64,000 nucleotides of DNA from Alphaproteobacteria bacterium (GCA_041396705.1 JAWKYB010000012.1:62001-126000), one strand, 5' to 3'; shown: positions 7,187-17,234, counted from the stretch's first letter. Notes: generated by a model from the letters alone, not told the origin. A program made the numbers and translations.

Positions 7187-7834
7187 TCAGTCCGTCCCCG
7201 TCGCTTCGCCCCAGATGCCGCCCAGATCGTCGCGCAGCGCGCGCTTGGCGCGGATCAACAGCGATTCCAATGCCTTGACGCTGACCCCGATCACGTCGGC
7301 CGCCGCCTTGTTCGACAGGCCGGCACCATAGCACAGCGCCAGCGCCTGCCGCTGACGGTCGGGCAAGGCGGCGCTGGCCTTGGCGATGGCGGCGTTGCGC
7401 TGGCGCACCAGCAGGCTTTCCTCGGCGTCGGGCGTTTCGTCCATCGGCTCGGCCACGTCCTCGAGGTCGTCGTGGCGCGGGCGGCGCTTCTGGTCGATGG
7501 CGGCGTTGGTCACCACGCGGTAGAGCCAGGTGGAGAACGCCGCCCGCCCGGGCTGCCAGCGGTCGGCGTGGCGCCAGGCGCGGATGAACGCCTCCTGCAC
7601 CACGTCCTCGGCGTCGGACCGGTTGCCGGTCATCCGGTAGGCCACCGCGAAGGCGCGCGCGCTGTGACGGTCGACCAGGCGCGCAAAGGCGCCGCGGTCG
7701 CCGCCGGCTGCCGCCAGGATCAGGCTGTCGTCGCCGTCGGCCGCTTGCTGCCGGTTCCGGTCCACCGCGTTGCCCAGCGCCCCGCTCAGAAGGCGGCAGC
7801 CGAATGCCTGGGCCCGCGCCTGCGCGAAGCTCAT
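7187..7834 (-). CDS. ECF-family RNA polymerase sigma factor, first gene of a five-gene operon
   Basis: 215 residues from an ATG at 7834 with GGAAGG upstream; longer in-frame starts exist. Region 2 includes YRMTGNRSDAEDVVQEAFIRAW and STWLYRVVTNAAIDQKRR. Region 4 includes LPDRQRQALALCYGAGLSNKA and a helix-turn-helix GVSVKALESLLIRAKRALR; KALES in place of the commoner GTVKS recurs in a group of ECFs. It heads the set sigma, anti-sigma candidate, periplasmic sensor, DUF1800, DUF1501, all spaced by -4 to 7 bases. The expected model is release of this sigma factor on an envelope signal, with the operon among its targets; this is inference. Confidence 0.86.
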   Translation of the reverse strand: MSFAQARAQAFGCRLLSGALGNAVDRNRQQAADGDDSLILAAAGGDRGAFARLVDRHSARAFAVAYRMTGNRSDAEDVVQEAFIRAWRHADRWQPGRAAFSTWLYRVVTNAAIDQKRRPRHDDLEDVAEPMDETPDAEESLLVRQRNAAIAKASAALPDRQRQALALCYGAGLSNKAAADVIGVSVKALESLLIRAKRALRDDLGGIWGEATGTD

Positions 7835-7987
7835 CCCGGCTGCCTTCCGCCCGCTGGCATGGCCGAGCGCGCGACACCGGTCAAGCGTGCGCCGTATTGC
7901 CGAAGATTCATACGGAACCTCTCCGCCCATCGCCGTCCGTGGGCTGATACGGGCGGCCGGGCGGAATCCTGCGCCGGAAAATGCGAC

Positions 7988-8009
7988 GGGCGGCGCCGCG
8001 GCGCCGCCC
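7988..8009 (-). terminator. Perfect 22-bp GC palindrome after the response regulator
   Basis: The 11 bases GGGCGGCGCCG at 7988-7998 are followed at once by their exact reverse complement at 7999-8009. On the minus strand it sits 45 bases beyond the stop of the response regulator and is followed within a few bases by TTTT, so it can serve as a terminator separating that gene from the sigma operon. Confidence 0.45.
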
Positions 8010-8053
8010 TGACCGTGCAATCCGAAAGCGTGCCGGGGCGCCGCCCCCCGAGG

Positions 8054-8806
8054 TCACGCCGCGTGGTGCGAGACCGCGGGCATGCTGCCGGCATAGGGCT
8101 GGACGTTGGCGGCCAGCACGTAGCCGATGCTGCGCACCGTCTTGATCAGCACCGGGTCGGACGGGTCGGGCTCGATCTTCTTGCGGATGCGGCCGATCAG
8201 CACATCGATGCTGCGGTCGAACGGGCTCCACTCGCGCGACTTGGTTGCCGCCATCAGGTCGTCGCGCGACAGCGGCTTGTTCGGCTGCTCGATCAGCGCG
8301 CGCAGCAGGTCGAACTCGGCGCTGGTCAGGCTGACCCGCTCGCCGCCGACGCGGGTGAGCTCGCGCCGGGTGATGTCGATGACCCATTCGTCGAAACGCA
8401 GCACGGTCGACTTGCGATCGGACTTGCGGGTGTGGCGCACGCGGCGCAGCACGGTATGGACCCGCGCCAGCAGCTCGCGGCCCTCGAACGGCTTGACCAC
8501 ATAGTCGTCCGCACCGGATTCCAGCCCCAGCACGCGGTCGATCGTGGTGTCCTGGCCGGACACCATGATGATCGGCACGTCGCTGTCGGTGCGCAGCGCG
8601 CGCAGCTCGTCGACGCCGTTGCCGTCCGGCAGCCGGACGTCGAGCATGATCAGGTCGTAGGCGTGCTGGCCCAGCGCATGGTGCATGCCGCGCACCGAGC
8701 GCACCGTATCGACCTGGTGGCCGTCACGCTTCAGAAGGAACTCAAGGATTTCGCCGCTGGCCGGGTCGTCGTCGACGACCAGAACGCGGGCGTGGCGCTG
8801 GCTCAT
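8054..8806 (-). CDS. OmpR-family response regulator (orphan)
   Basis: 250 residues. Receiver domain at about 5-120 with acidic pocket Asp12-Asp14, phospho-acceptor Asp56 (LIMLDVRLPDG) and the conserved YVVKPFEGREL lysine. Winged-helix DNA-binding domain at about 135-235 (LTSAEFDLLRALIEQPNKPLSRDDL, quoted in part, then RSIDVLIGRIRKKIEPDP and IGYVL). A short tail of about 15 residues follows. No histidine kinase gene is adjacent on either side, so the partner is elsewhere. The upstream region has repeated TGTAA half-sites that may be its own operator. Confidence 0.9.
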   Translation of the reverse strand: MSQRHARVLVVDDDPASGEILEFLLKRDGHQVDTVRSVRGMHHALGQHAYDLIMLDVRLPDGNGVDELRALRTDSDVPIIMVSGQDTTIDRVLGLESGADDYVVKPFEGRELLARVHTVLRRVRHTRKSDRKSTVLRFDEWVIDITRRELTRVGGERVSLTSAEFDLLRALIEQPNKPLSRDDLMAATKSREWSPFDRSIDVLIGRIRKKIEPDPSDPVLIKTVRSIGYVLAANVQPYAGSMPAVSHHAA

Positions 8807-8842
8807 GGGAACCTCGGTGTCCGCTGTGGATTGCCTGTCTTA

Positions 8843-8885
8843 TGTAACAATGCCGCGAATATGTTTACAGGGCATTACATTGTAA
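8843..8885 (-). promoter_or_regulatory. Cluster of TGTAA/TTACA half-sites upstream of the response regulator
   Basis: TGTAAC (8843-8848), TTTACA (8864-8869), TTACA (8875-8879) and TGTAA (8881-8885) lie in an AT-rich patch just upstream of the response regulator start at 8806. The last two form an inverted repeat with a one-base centre. OmpR-type regulators bind repeated half-sites of this size, so autoregulation is plausible. A further inverted repeat, AATACTT-G-AAGTATT, is at 8922-8936. No regulator can be assigned from sequence. Confidence 0.35.
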
Positions 8886-9057
8886 AAGAGAAAACTGATC
8901 GAATATTTGGAAATCGCTACGAATACTTGAAGTATTTATCCTGTATTTTCGGCAAATTTTCCGCGCACGCCGCGGTCGGCCGCCGCCGATCTGCGGCGTT
9001 GACAGCCGCGGCGGCTTTGGCTACACGCTGTGCCTCCGCAGGCCCACGGGCCCGAGC

Positions 9058-9134
<77 letters not shown>

Positions 9135-9171
9135 TTTTCCTTTCATTGCAGCCGTGGGTGTGCCGGTGCGC

Positions 9172-9192
9172 GCGGCACGGTGCCCGTGCCGC
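9172..9192 (+). terminator. 9-bp hairpin downstream of tRNA-Asp
   Basis: GCGGCACGG at 9172-9180 pairs perfectly with 9184-9192 across a 3-base loop, 37 bases after the tRNA. There is no T tract behind it. It is a reasonable candidate for ending the tRNA transcript ahead of the nuo promoter. Confidence 0.35.
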
Positions 9193-9237
9193 CGACCGTG
9201 CCGGTGCCGCGAGGCGGGCGGCGCGAACGCGTGACGT

Positions 9238-9266
9238 TTGACAGCGTGAGCGGGGCGGTGCAAAAC
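9238..9266 (+). promoter_or_regulatory. Candidate sigma-70 promoter for the nuo operon
   Basis: A perfect -35 hexamer TTGACA at 9238-9243 is followed after 17 bases by CAAAAC at 9261-9266, a weak -10. It lies about 75 bases upstream of nuoA and after the tRNA hairpin. Only the -35 is strong evidence. Confidence 0.4.
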
Positions 9267-9341
9267 GCACCCGCCGCACTCGCCGGCCGATGACCCCGAA
9301 TCGAGGGCGCCAGGAAGCCGCGCCCGAAGCCTAGGTGATCG

Positions 9342-9710
9342 ATGTCCGCTGAACTCCTGTGCGAATATCTGCCGATCGTGATCTTTCTCGGCGTCGCCAT
9401 CGGCCTGTCGGTGCTGCTGGTGGCCGCGTCCTACATCGCCGCGCGCCAGAAGCCGGAGTCCGAGAAGCTGTCGGCCTACGAATGCGGCTTCGAGGCGTTC
9501 GGCGACGCCCGCTCCAAGTTCGACGTGCGCTTCTACCTGGTCGCCATCCTGTTCATCATCTTCGACCTGGAGGTGGCGTTCCTGTTCCCGTGGGCGGTGT
9601 CGCTGGGCGACATCGGCATGTACGGCTTCTGGTCGATGATCGTGTTCCTGGCGATCCTGACCGTCGGCTTCGTCTACGAATGGAAGAAGGGGGCGCTGGA
9701 ATGGGAGTGA
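9342..9710 (+). CDS. nuoA: NADH-quinone oxidoreductase subunit A
   Basis: 122 residues, normal length. Three membrane helices and the conserved loop KLSAYECGFEAFGDARSKFDVRFYL (quoted only in part: YECGFEAFG), whose Cys and acidic residues sit near the quinone site of complex I. IFDLEVAFLFPWA is diagnostic of NuoA/ND3. First gene of the nuo operon; its last 10 bases overlap nuoB. Confidence 0.97.
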   Translation: MSAELLCEYLPIVIFLGVAIGLSVLLVAASYIAARQKPESEKLSAYECGFEAFGDARSKFDVRFYLVAILFIIFDLEVAFLFPWAVSLGDIGMYGFWSMIVFLAILTVGFVYEWKKGALEWE

Positions 9711-10249
9711 GCGCCGACCGCGCCCTGCCGCCGGGACCGGCCCAGGATGCGCTGCTCAAGGACGTCACCGATACCTTGCAGGACAAGGGCTTCGTGGTGG
9801 CGAAGCTGGATTCCCTGGTCAACTGGGCGCGCACCGGTTCGCTGTGGCCGATGACCTTCGGGCTGGCCTGCTGCGCGGTCGAGATGATGCACGCCTACAT
9901 GCCGCGCTACGATCTCGACCGCTTCGGGGTCGTGCCGCGGCCGAGCCCGCGCCAGTCCGACGTGATGATCGTCGCCGGTACGCTGACCAACAAGATGGCG
10001 CCGGCCTTGCGCAAGGTTTACGACCAGATGGCGGAGCCGCGCTGGGTGATCTCGATGGGCTCCTGCGCCAATGGCGGTGGCTACTACCACTATTCCTATT
10101 CGGTGGTGCGCGGCTGCGACCGGGTGGTGCCGGTCGACATCTACGTGCCCGGCTGCCCGCCGACGGCGGAGGCGCTGGTCTACGGCATCCTTCAGCTGCA
10201 GAAGAAGATCAGGCGCTCCGGCCCGATCTCGCGCACCCTTTCGGCCTGA
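9701..10249 (+). CDS. nuoB: NADH-quinone oxidoreductase subunit B
   Basis: 182 residues from the ATG at 9701, overlapping nuoA by 10 bases. It carries the N2 iron-sulfur cluster ligands: the twin cysteines in LACCAVEMM, then GSCANGGGYY and YVPGCPPTAEAL. N2 is the last cluster before quinone in the peripheral arm. Intact, with no unusual features. Confidence 0.97.
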   Translation: MGVSADRALPPGPAQDALLKDVTDTLQDKGFVVAKLDSLVNWARTGSLWPMTFGLACCAVEMMHAYMPRYDLDRFGVVPRPSPRQSDVMIVAGTLTNKMAPALRKVYDQMAEPRWVISMGSCANGGGYYHYSYSVVRGCDRVVPVDIYVPGCPPTAEALVYGILQLQKKIRRSGPISRTLSA

Positions 10250-10274
10250 GCCTGCAACCGTCCGGGACCCTGTG

Positions 10275-10874
10275 ATGGACCAAGCGCTGGCTGACCTCGG
10301 CGACTATCTGGCGAACGCCAAGCCCGATGCCGTGATCGACACGGAAGTGGCGCATGGCGAGCTGATGGTGCGCACGCCGCGCGGCCAGCTGCTCGACCTG
10401 CTGAAGTTCCTGCGCGACGACAGCAACTGCCAGTTCCGCTTTCTCAGCGACATCTGCGGCGTGGACTATCCGGCGCGGGACGAGCGCTTCGAGGTGGTCT
10501 ACAACCTGTTGAGCGTGAAGCAGAACCAGCGCATCCGCGTGAAGGTGACCACCGACGAGGAGACGCCGGTGCCCTCCGCGGTCGGGCTGTACAGCACCGC
10601 CGGCTGGTACGAGCGCGAGATCTGGGACCTCTAGGGCGTGCTGTTCAGCGGCCATCCCGACCTGCGCCGGCTGCTCACCGACTACGGCTTCGAAGGCCAT
10701 CCGCTGCGCAAGGACTTCCCGCTGACCGGCTATGTCGAGGTCCGCTACGACGACCTGCAGAAGCGCGTGGTCTACGAGCCGGTCAAGCTGACGCAGGAGT
10801 TCCGCAGCTTCGACTTTATGAGCCCGTGGGAAGGCGCGCACTACGTGCTGCCCGGCGACGAAAAGGCCGGGTGA
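10275..10874 (+). pseudogene. nuoC: NADH-quinone oxidoreductase subunit C interrupted by an in-frame TAG
   Basis: The reading frame encodes a full-length NuoC of 199 codons, but codon 120 (10632-10634) is TAG. The context is EREIWDL-stop-GVLFSGHPDLRR; NuoC proteins read WDLYGVLF here, so the stop replaces a conserved Tyr by a single change (TAC or TAT to TAG). Both halves are otherwise conserved, including GFEGHPLRKDFPLTGYVEVRYD after the stop (quoted in part). A GTG at 10638 could allow restart but has no good ribosome site. Other genes here end in TAG (nuoG, bamA, lolC), so TAG is a normal stop. NuoC (30-kDa subunit) is needed to hold NuoD in the peripheral arm. Sequencing error, true mutation or readthrough cannot be told apart here. 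Confidence 0.9.
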
Positions 10875-10888
10875 ACAGGGATAGCCGC

Positions 10889-12070
10889 ATGGCCGACGAC
10901 GTCGAGATCAGACCGTTCACCTTCAACTTCGGGCCGCAGCACCCGGCGGCACACGGCGTGCTGCGCATGGTCATGGAGATGGACGGCGAGATCGTCGAGC
11001 GGATCGACCCGCACATCGGGCTGCTGCACCGCGGCACCGAGAAGCTGATCGAGTACAAGACCTACCTGCAGGCGGTGCCCTATTTCGACCGGCTCGACTA
11101 CGTCGCCCCGATGTGCCAGGAGCATGCCTATGCCCTGGCGGTGGAGAAGCTGCTGGGCATCGCGGTGCCGCCGCGCGGCCAGGCGATCCGGGTGCTGTTC
11201 GCCGAAATCAGCCGCATCCTCAACCACATCCTCAACCTGACCGCGTTCGGCATGGACGTCGGCGCGCTGACCCCGATGCTGTGGGGCTTCGAGGAGCGCG
11301 AGCGGCTGCTGGAGTTCCACGAGGCGGTGTCGGGCGCGCGCTTCCACGCCGCCTATTTCCGTCCCGGCGGCGTGCACCAGGACATGCCGGCCGGCATGGC
11401 CGAGGAGATCGGCCGCTACATCGAGACCTTCCCGAAGTTCATCGACGACATGGAAGCGCTGCTGACCGACAACCGCATCTTCCGCCAGCGTACCGTGGAC
11501 ATCGGCGTGGTCACCGCCGCCCAGGCGGCCGACTGGGGCTTCTCCGGCCCCTGCCTGCGCGGGTCGGGCGTGCCGTGGGACCTGCGCAAGGCGCAGCCCT
11601 ACGACGGCTACGACCTGTATGATTTCGACATTCCGGTGGGCAAGAACGGCGACTGCTTCGACCGTTACCTGGTCCGGGTCGAGGAGATGCGCCAGTCGGT
11701 GCGCATCATCAAGCAGGTGGTCGAGAGGCTGCCCGACGGCCCGGTGCAGGTCGACGACCACAAGATCGCGCCGCCGCCGCGCGGCGAGATGAAGCGGTCG
11801 ATGGAAGCCCTGATCCACCACTTCAAGCTCTACACCGAGGGCTATCACGTGCCGGCCGGCGAGACCTATTCCGCGGTCGAGGCGCCGAAGGGCGAATTCG
11901 CGGTGTTCCTGGTCTCCGACGGCAGCAACAAGCCCTATCGCTGCAAGATCCGCGCGCCGGGCTTCCCGCACCTGCAGGCGATGGATTTCCTGTGCAAGGG
12001 CCACATGCTCGCCGACAGCGTGGGCATCCTCGGCAGCCTGGACATCGTGTTCGGGGAGATCGATCGATGA
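10889..12070 (+). CDS. nuoD: NADH-quinone oxidoreductase subunit D
   Basis: 393 residues from the ATG at 10889, 14 bases after nuoC. NuoD/49-kDa subunit forms the quinone pocket with NuoB. Conserved stretches include FNFGPQHPAAHGVLR (with the quinone-site His), HRGTEKLIEYKTY, SRILNHILNL and, at the end, DIVFGEIDR. Intact. The stop overlaps the nuoE start (ATGA). Confidence 0.97.
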   Translation: MADDVEIRPFTFNFGPQHPAAHGVLRMVMEMDGEIVERIDPHIGLLHRGTEKLIEYKTYLQAVPYFDRLDYVAPMCQEHAYALAVEKLLGIAVPPRGQAIRVLFAEISRILNHILNLTAFGMDVGALTPMLWGFEERERLLEFHEAVSGARFHAAYFRPGGVHQDMPAGMAEEIGRYIETFPKFIDDMEALLTDNRIFRQRTVDIGVVTAAQAADWGFSGPCLRGSGVPWDLRKAQPYDGYDLYDFDIPVGKNGDCFDRYLVRVEEMRQSVRIIKQVVERLPDGPVQVDDHKIAPPPRGEMKRSMEALIHHFKLYTEGYHVPAGETYSAVEAPKGEFAVFLVSDGSNKPYRCKIRAPGFPHLQAMDFLCKGHMLADSVGILGSLDIVFGEIDR

Positions 12071-12746
12071 GCGCGCGCACGCCGGCGCCGGCGGCGCAGC
12101 AGCCCGCGAGCTTCGCCTTCTCGAAGAAGGGAGCGGAGCGGGCCAGGCAGATCGTCGCGCGCTATCCGGAAGGCCGCCAGCAGAGCGCGGTGATCCCGCT
12201 GCTCGACCTGGCCCAGCGCGAGGCCGGCGGCTGGGTGCCGCGGGCGGCGATGGACCACATCGCCGAGATGCTGCAGATGGCGCCGATCCGGGTCTACGAG
12301 GTCGCCACCTTCTATTCGATGTTCAACCTGCGGCCGGTGGGCACCCACCTGGTCCAGGTCTGCCGTACCACGCCGTGCTGGCTGCGCGGCAGCGACGAGC
12401 TGACCGAGGCGTGCAGGCGCAAGCTTGGAATCGGGCTGGGCGAGACCACGGTGGATGGCGCGTTCACCCTGGTCGAGGTCGAATGCCTCGGCGCCTGCGT
12501 GAATGCGCCGATGGTGCAGATCAACGACGACTACTACGAAGACCTGACCGGCGCGGAGATGGAGCGGCTGCTCGACGATCTCGCCGCCGGCAAGAAGGTC
12601 AAGGTCGGCTCGCAGACCGGCCGGATCGGGTCGGAGCCGCCGGGCGGCGCGACCACGCTGGACGAGCTGCCGAACCCGCCCGTGGTCAAGACCCTGGCAT
12701 TCGACAAGCCGGCCGAGCCGAAGCCTGCGCCGGCGGAGAAGGGCTG

Positions 12747-12747
<1 letters not shown>
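12067..12747 (+). CDS. nuoE: NADH-quinone oxidoreductase subunit E
   Basis: 226 residues: a thioredoxin-like [2Fe-2S] protein (cluster N1a) with ligands in CRTTPCWLRG and VECLGACVNAP. The C-terminal 50 residues or so are a Pro/Ala/Lys-rich tail beyond the length of the E. coli protein, common in alphaproteobacteria. It overlaps nuoD by 4 bases and nuoF by 1 base. Confidence 0.96.
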
Positions 12748-14033
<1,286 letters not shown>

Positions 14034-14070
14034 TGAGGGGCGCGTTCAGGGTGCGTTGCGAGGACGATCG

Positions 14071-16140
14071 ATGCCGAAGCTGACGGTCGACGGAGTCGAG
14101 GTCGAGGTCCCGGCCGGCAGCACGGTGATGCAGGCCTGCGAGGCGGCCGGCGTCGAGATTCCGCGCTTCTGCTACCACGAGCGGCTGTCGATCGCCGGCA
14201 ACTGCCGCATGTGCCTGGTCGAGGTGAAGCCCGGGCCGCCGAAGCCGCAGGCCTCCTGCGCGCTGCCGGCCGCCGACGGCCAGGAGATCACCACCAACTC
14301 GCCCAAGATCAAGAAGGCGCGGGAAGGGGTGATGGAGTTCCTGCTGATCAATCACCCGCTCGATTGCCCGATCTGCGACCAGGGCGGCGAATGCGACCTG
14401 CAGGACCAGACCATGGCCTATGGCGGCGATTCCAGCCGCTATCGCGAGAACAAGCGCGCGGTGCGCGAGAAGTATCTGGGCCCGCTGATCAAGACGATCA
14501 TGACCCGGTGCATCCATTGCACCCGCTGCGTGCGCTTCATCTCCGAGGTGGCCGGCGTGCCGGAACTGGGCGCCACCGGCCGCGGCGAGGACATGGAGAT
14601 CGGCACCTATGTCGAGAAGGCGCTGACCTCCGAGCTCTCCGCCAACGTGATCGACCTGTGCCCGGTCGGCGCGCTGACCTCGCGGCCCTATGCGTTCACC
14701 GCGCGGCCGTGGGAGCTGCGCAAGACCGAATCGGTCGACGTTCTCGACGCCGTCGGCTGCGCGATCCGGGTCGACGCCCGCGGGCGCGAGGTGATGCGCG
14801 TGCTGCCGCGCCTGAACGAGGAGGTCAACGAGGAGTGGATCTCCGACAAGACCCGCTTCGCCTGTGACGGCCTGCACTACCGCCGGCTCGACCGGCCCTA
14901 TCTGCGGGTCGACGGCAAGCTGAAGCCGGCAAGCTGGGACGACGCGCTGGCCGCCGCCGCCAACGCGCTGAGCAAGGTCGACCCGACGCGGCTGGGCGCT
15001 ATCGCCGGCGATCTGTGCGACGCGGAATCGATGTTCGCCCTGAAGCTGCTGATGGACGGGCTCGGTACCGCCAACGTCGACTGCCGGCAGGACGGCGCCG
15101 CGCTGGGCGGGCCGGCCAGGTCCGGCTATCTGTTCAACTCGACCATCGCCGGCATCGACCAGGCCGACCTGATCCTGCTGGTCGGCACCAACCCGCGCGT
15201 CGAGGCGCCGGTGATCAACGCGCGCATCCGCAAGCGCTGGCTGGCGGGCAAGCTGCAGGTCGCCGTGATCGGCCCGCAGGCCGATCTGACCTACGACTAC
15301 GACTATCTCGGCGCCGGCACCAAGTCGCTGGCGGCGGTGAAGTCGGCCCGCGACAAGCTCCACAAGGCGCTCAAGGAGGCCGAGCGGCCGATGATCGTCG
15401 TCGGCCAGGGCGCACTGGCCCGGCCGGACGGCGCCGCCGTGCTGGCGCTGGCGCGCGAGATCGCCGACAAGGTCGGCGCGGTCAAGGACGGCTGGAACGG
15501 CTTCAATGTGCTGCACACCGCGGCTGCGCGGGTGGCAGGCTTGGACCTGGGTCTGGTGCCGGGCGAGGGCGGCCGCGCCGTGGCCGGCATTCTTGACGGC
15601 GCCGCGGCGGGCGAGATCGACGTTGTCTATCTGCTCGGGGCCGACGAGATCGACACGGCCAGTCTGCAGAACGCGTTCGTCATCTATCAGGGCCACCACG
15701 GCGACCGCGGCGCGGCGGTGGCCGACGTGGTGCTGCCCGGCGCCGCCTACACCGAGAAGCACGGCACCTACGTCAACACCGAGGGCCGGGTGCAGCTCGG
15801 CCGGCCGGCCGCCTTCCCGCCCGGCGAAGGCCGCGAGGACTGGAAGATCCTGCGCGCGCTGTCGGGCGCGATGGGGCGGCCGCTGCCGTTCAACGACCTG
15901 GCCGGCGTGCGCCGTCTGCTGGTCGAGACCTGCCCGACCTTCGCCGCGGTCGGCGCGGTCGAGCCGGCGGAATGGGGCGCGTTCGGCGCGGCCGGCGACC
16001 TCGACGACGCGCCTTTCGCCTCCCCGGTGGCGGATTTCTACCGGACCGACCCGATCAGCCGGGCCTCGAAGACGATGGCCGAATGCAGCGCCCTGCGCGC
16101 CGAGGGCGCCGCGGGGCGTCCGACCGGCACGGACGGCTAG
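14071..16140 (+). CDS. nuoG: NADH-quinone oxidoreductase subunit G
   Basis: 689 residues. The N-terminal [2Fe-2S] ferredoxin domain has cysteines in RFCYHERLSIAGNCRMCL and ASCALP. The His-Cys3 N5 site is HPLDCPICDQGGEC and the N4 site is RCIHCTRCVRF plus DLCPVGAL. The rest is a molybdopterin-oxidoreductase-like domain without cofactor function; the extra N7 cluster of E. coli is absent, as in mitochondria and alphaproteobacteria. Start at 14071 chosen by alignment of the ferredoxin domain and GCGAGGACG upstream. Confidence 0.96.
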   Translation: MPKLTVDGVEVEVPAGSTVMQACEAAGVEIPRFCYHERLSIAGNCRMCLVEVKPGPPKPQASCALPAADGQEITTNSPKIKKAREGVMEFLLINHPLDCPICDQGGECDLQDQTMAYGGDSSRYRENKRAVREKYLGPLIKTIMTRCIHCTRCVRFISEVAGVPELGATGRGEDMEIGTYVEKALTSELSANVIDLCPVGALTSRPYAFTARPWELRKTESVDVLDAVGCAIRVDARGREVMRVLPRLNEEVNEEWISDKTRFACDGLHYRRLDRPYLRVDGKLKPASWDDALAAAANALSKVDPTRLGAIAGDLCDAESMFALKLLMDGLGTANVDCRQDGAALGGPARSGYLFNSTIAGIDQADLILLVGTNPRVEAPVINARIRKRWLAGKLQVAVIGPQADLTYDYDYLGAGTKSLAAVKSARDKLHKALKEAERPMIVVGQGALARPDGAAVLALAREIADKVGAVKDGWNGFNVLHTAAARVAGLDLGLVPGEGGRAVAGILDGAAAGEIDVVYLLGADEIDTASLQNAFVIYQGHHGDRGAAVADVVLPGAAYTEKHGTYVNTEGRVQLGRPAAFPPGEGREDWKILRALSGAMGRPLPFNDLAGVRRLLVETCPTFAAVGAVEPAEWGAFGAAGDLDDAPFASPVADFYRTDPISRASKTMAECSALRAEGAAGRPTGTDG

Positions 16141-16161
16141 AGCGGAGCTGACGCAGCGACG

Positions 16162-17196
16162 ATGGACGGCGAACAGACATTGGGCTTCTGGGACGGTTAC
16201 GTCCTGCCAGGCGTGATCATCGTCGCCTATGTGCTGGCGATCGCGGTGCCGCTGCTGATCGCGATGGCCTATCTCACCTATGCCGAGCGCAAGGTGATGG
16301 CGGCGATGCAGATGCGCCGCGGCCCCAACGTGGTCGGGCCGTTCGGCCTGCTGCAGCCGTTCGCCGACGGGCTCAAGCTCCTGATGAAGGAGACGATCAT
16401 CCCGTCGGGCGCCAACCGCGTCGTTTTCCTGCTGGCGCCGATCCTGACCTTCGTGCTGGCGCTGGTCGCCTGGGCGGTGATCCCGTTCGACGACGGCTGG
16501 GTGCTGGCCGACATCAACGTCGGCATCCTCTACCTGTTCGCGATCTCGTCGCTCGGCGTCTACGGCATCATCATGGCCGGCTGGGCGTCGAACTCAAAAT
16601 ACCCGTTCCTCGGCGCGCTGCGCTCGGCCGCGCAGATGGTGTCCTACGAGGTCTCGATCGGCTTCGTGATGATCACCGTGCTGCTGTGCGTCGGCTCGCT
16701 GAACCTGTCGGACGTGGTGCGCGCGCAGCAGGGATTGTGGTTCTGCATCCCGCTGTTCCCGATGTTCGTGATCTTCGTGATCTCGGCGCTGGCCGAGACC
16801 AACCGCGCGCCGTTCGACCTGCCCGAGGCCGAGGCCGAGCTGGTCTCCGGTTACAACGTCGAGTATTCGGCCTTCCCGTTCGCCCTGTTCTTCCTGGGCG
16901 AGTACATGAACATGATCCTGATGAGCGGGATGACCACCATCCTGTTCCTCGGCGGGTGGCTGCCGCTGATCGACGTGGCGCCGTTCAACTGGATCCCCGG
17001 ACCGATCTGGTTCCTGTTGAAGACCTGCGCGATCCTGTTCGTCTTCATCTGGGTGCGCGCCACCTTCCCGCGCTTCCGCTACGACCAGCTGATGCGGCTG
17101 GGCTGGAAGGTGTTCCTGCCGTTCTCGCTGCTGTGGGTGGTGGTCACCGCCGGCGCGCTGGTCGCCTTCGACTGGCTGCCCGCCGCCCAGGGCTGA
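16162..17196 (+). CDS. nuoH: NADH-quinone oxidoreductase subunit H
   Basis: 344 residues with eight or so membrane helices; links the peripheral arm to the membrane arm and forms part of the quinone channel. Typical motifs are YAERKVMAAMQMRRGPN, GLLQPFADGLKL, AETNRAPFDLPEAEAELVSG (a conserved loop at the quinone site) and YNVEYSAFPFALFFLGEY. Intact. Confidence 0.97.
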   Translation: MDGEQTLGFWDGYVLPGVIIVAYVLAIAVPLLIAMAYLTYAERKVMAAMQMRRGPNVVGPFGLLQPFADGLKLLMKETIIPSGANRVVFLLAPILTFVLALVAWAVIPFDDGWVLADINVGILYLFAISSLGVYGIIMAGWASNSKYPFLGALRSAAQMVSYEVSIGFVMITVLLCVGSLNLSDVVRAQQGLWFCIPLFPMFVIFVISALAETNRAPFDLPEAEAELVSGYNVEYSAFPFALFFLGEYMNMILMSGMTTILFLGGWLPLIDVAPFNWIPGPIWFLLKTCAILFVFIWVRATFPRFRYDQLMRLGWKVFLPFSLLWVVVTAGALVAFDWLPAAQG

Positions 17197-17234
17197 GCGA
17201 CGGCGCGACGCAAGGATAGATCGGACCGAACGCC

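Noticed and set aside
10275..10874. Genome-wide reassignment of TAG as the cause of the nuoC stop
   Set aside because: nuoG, nuoM, lolC, bamA and other genes end in TAG at the expected C-termini, so TAG is read as stop.
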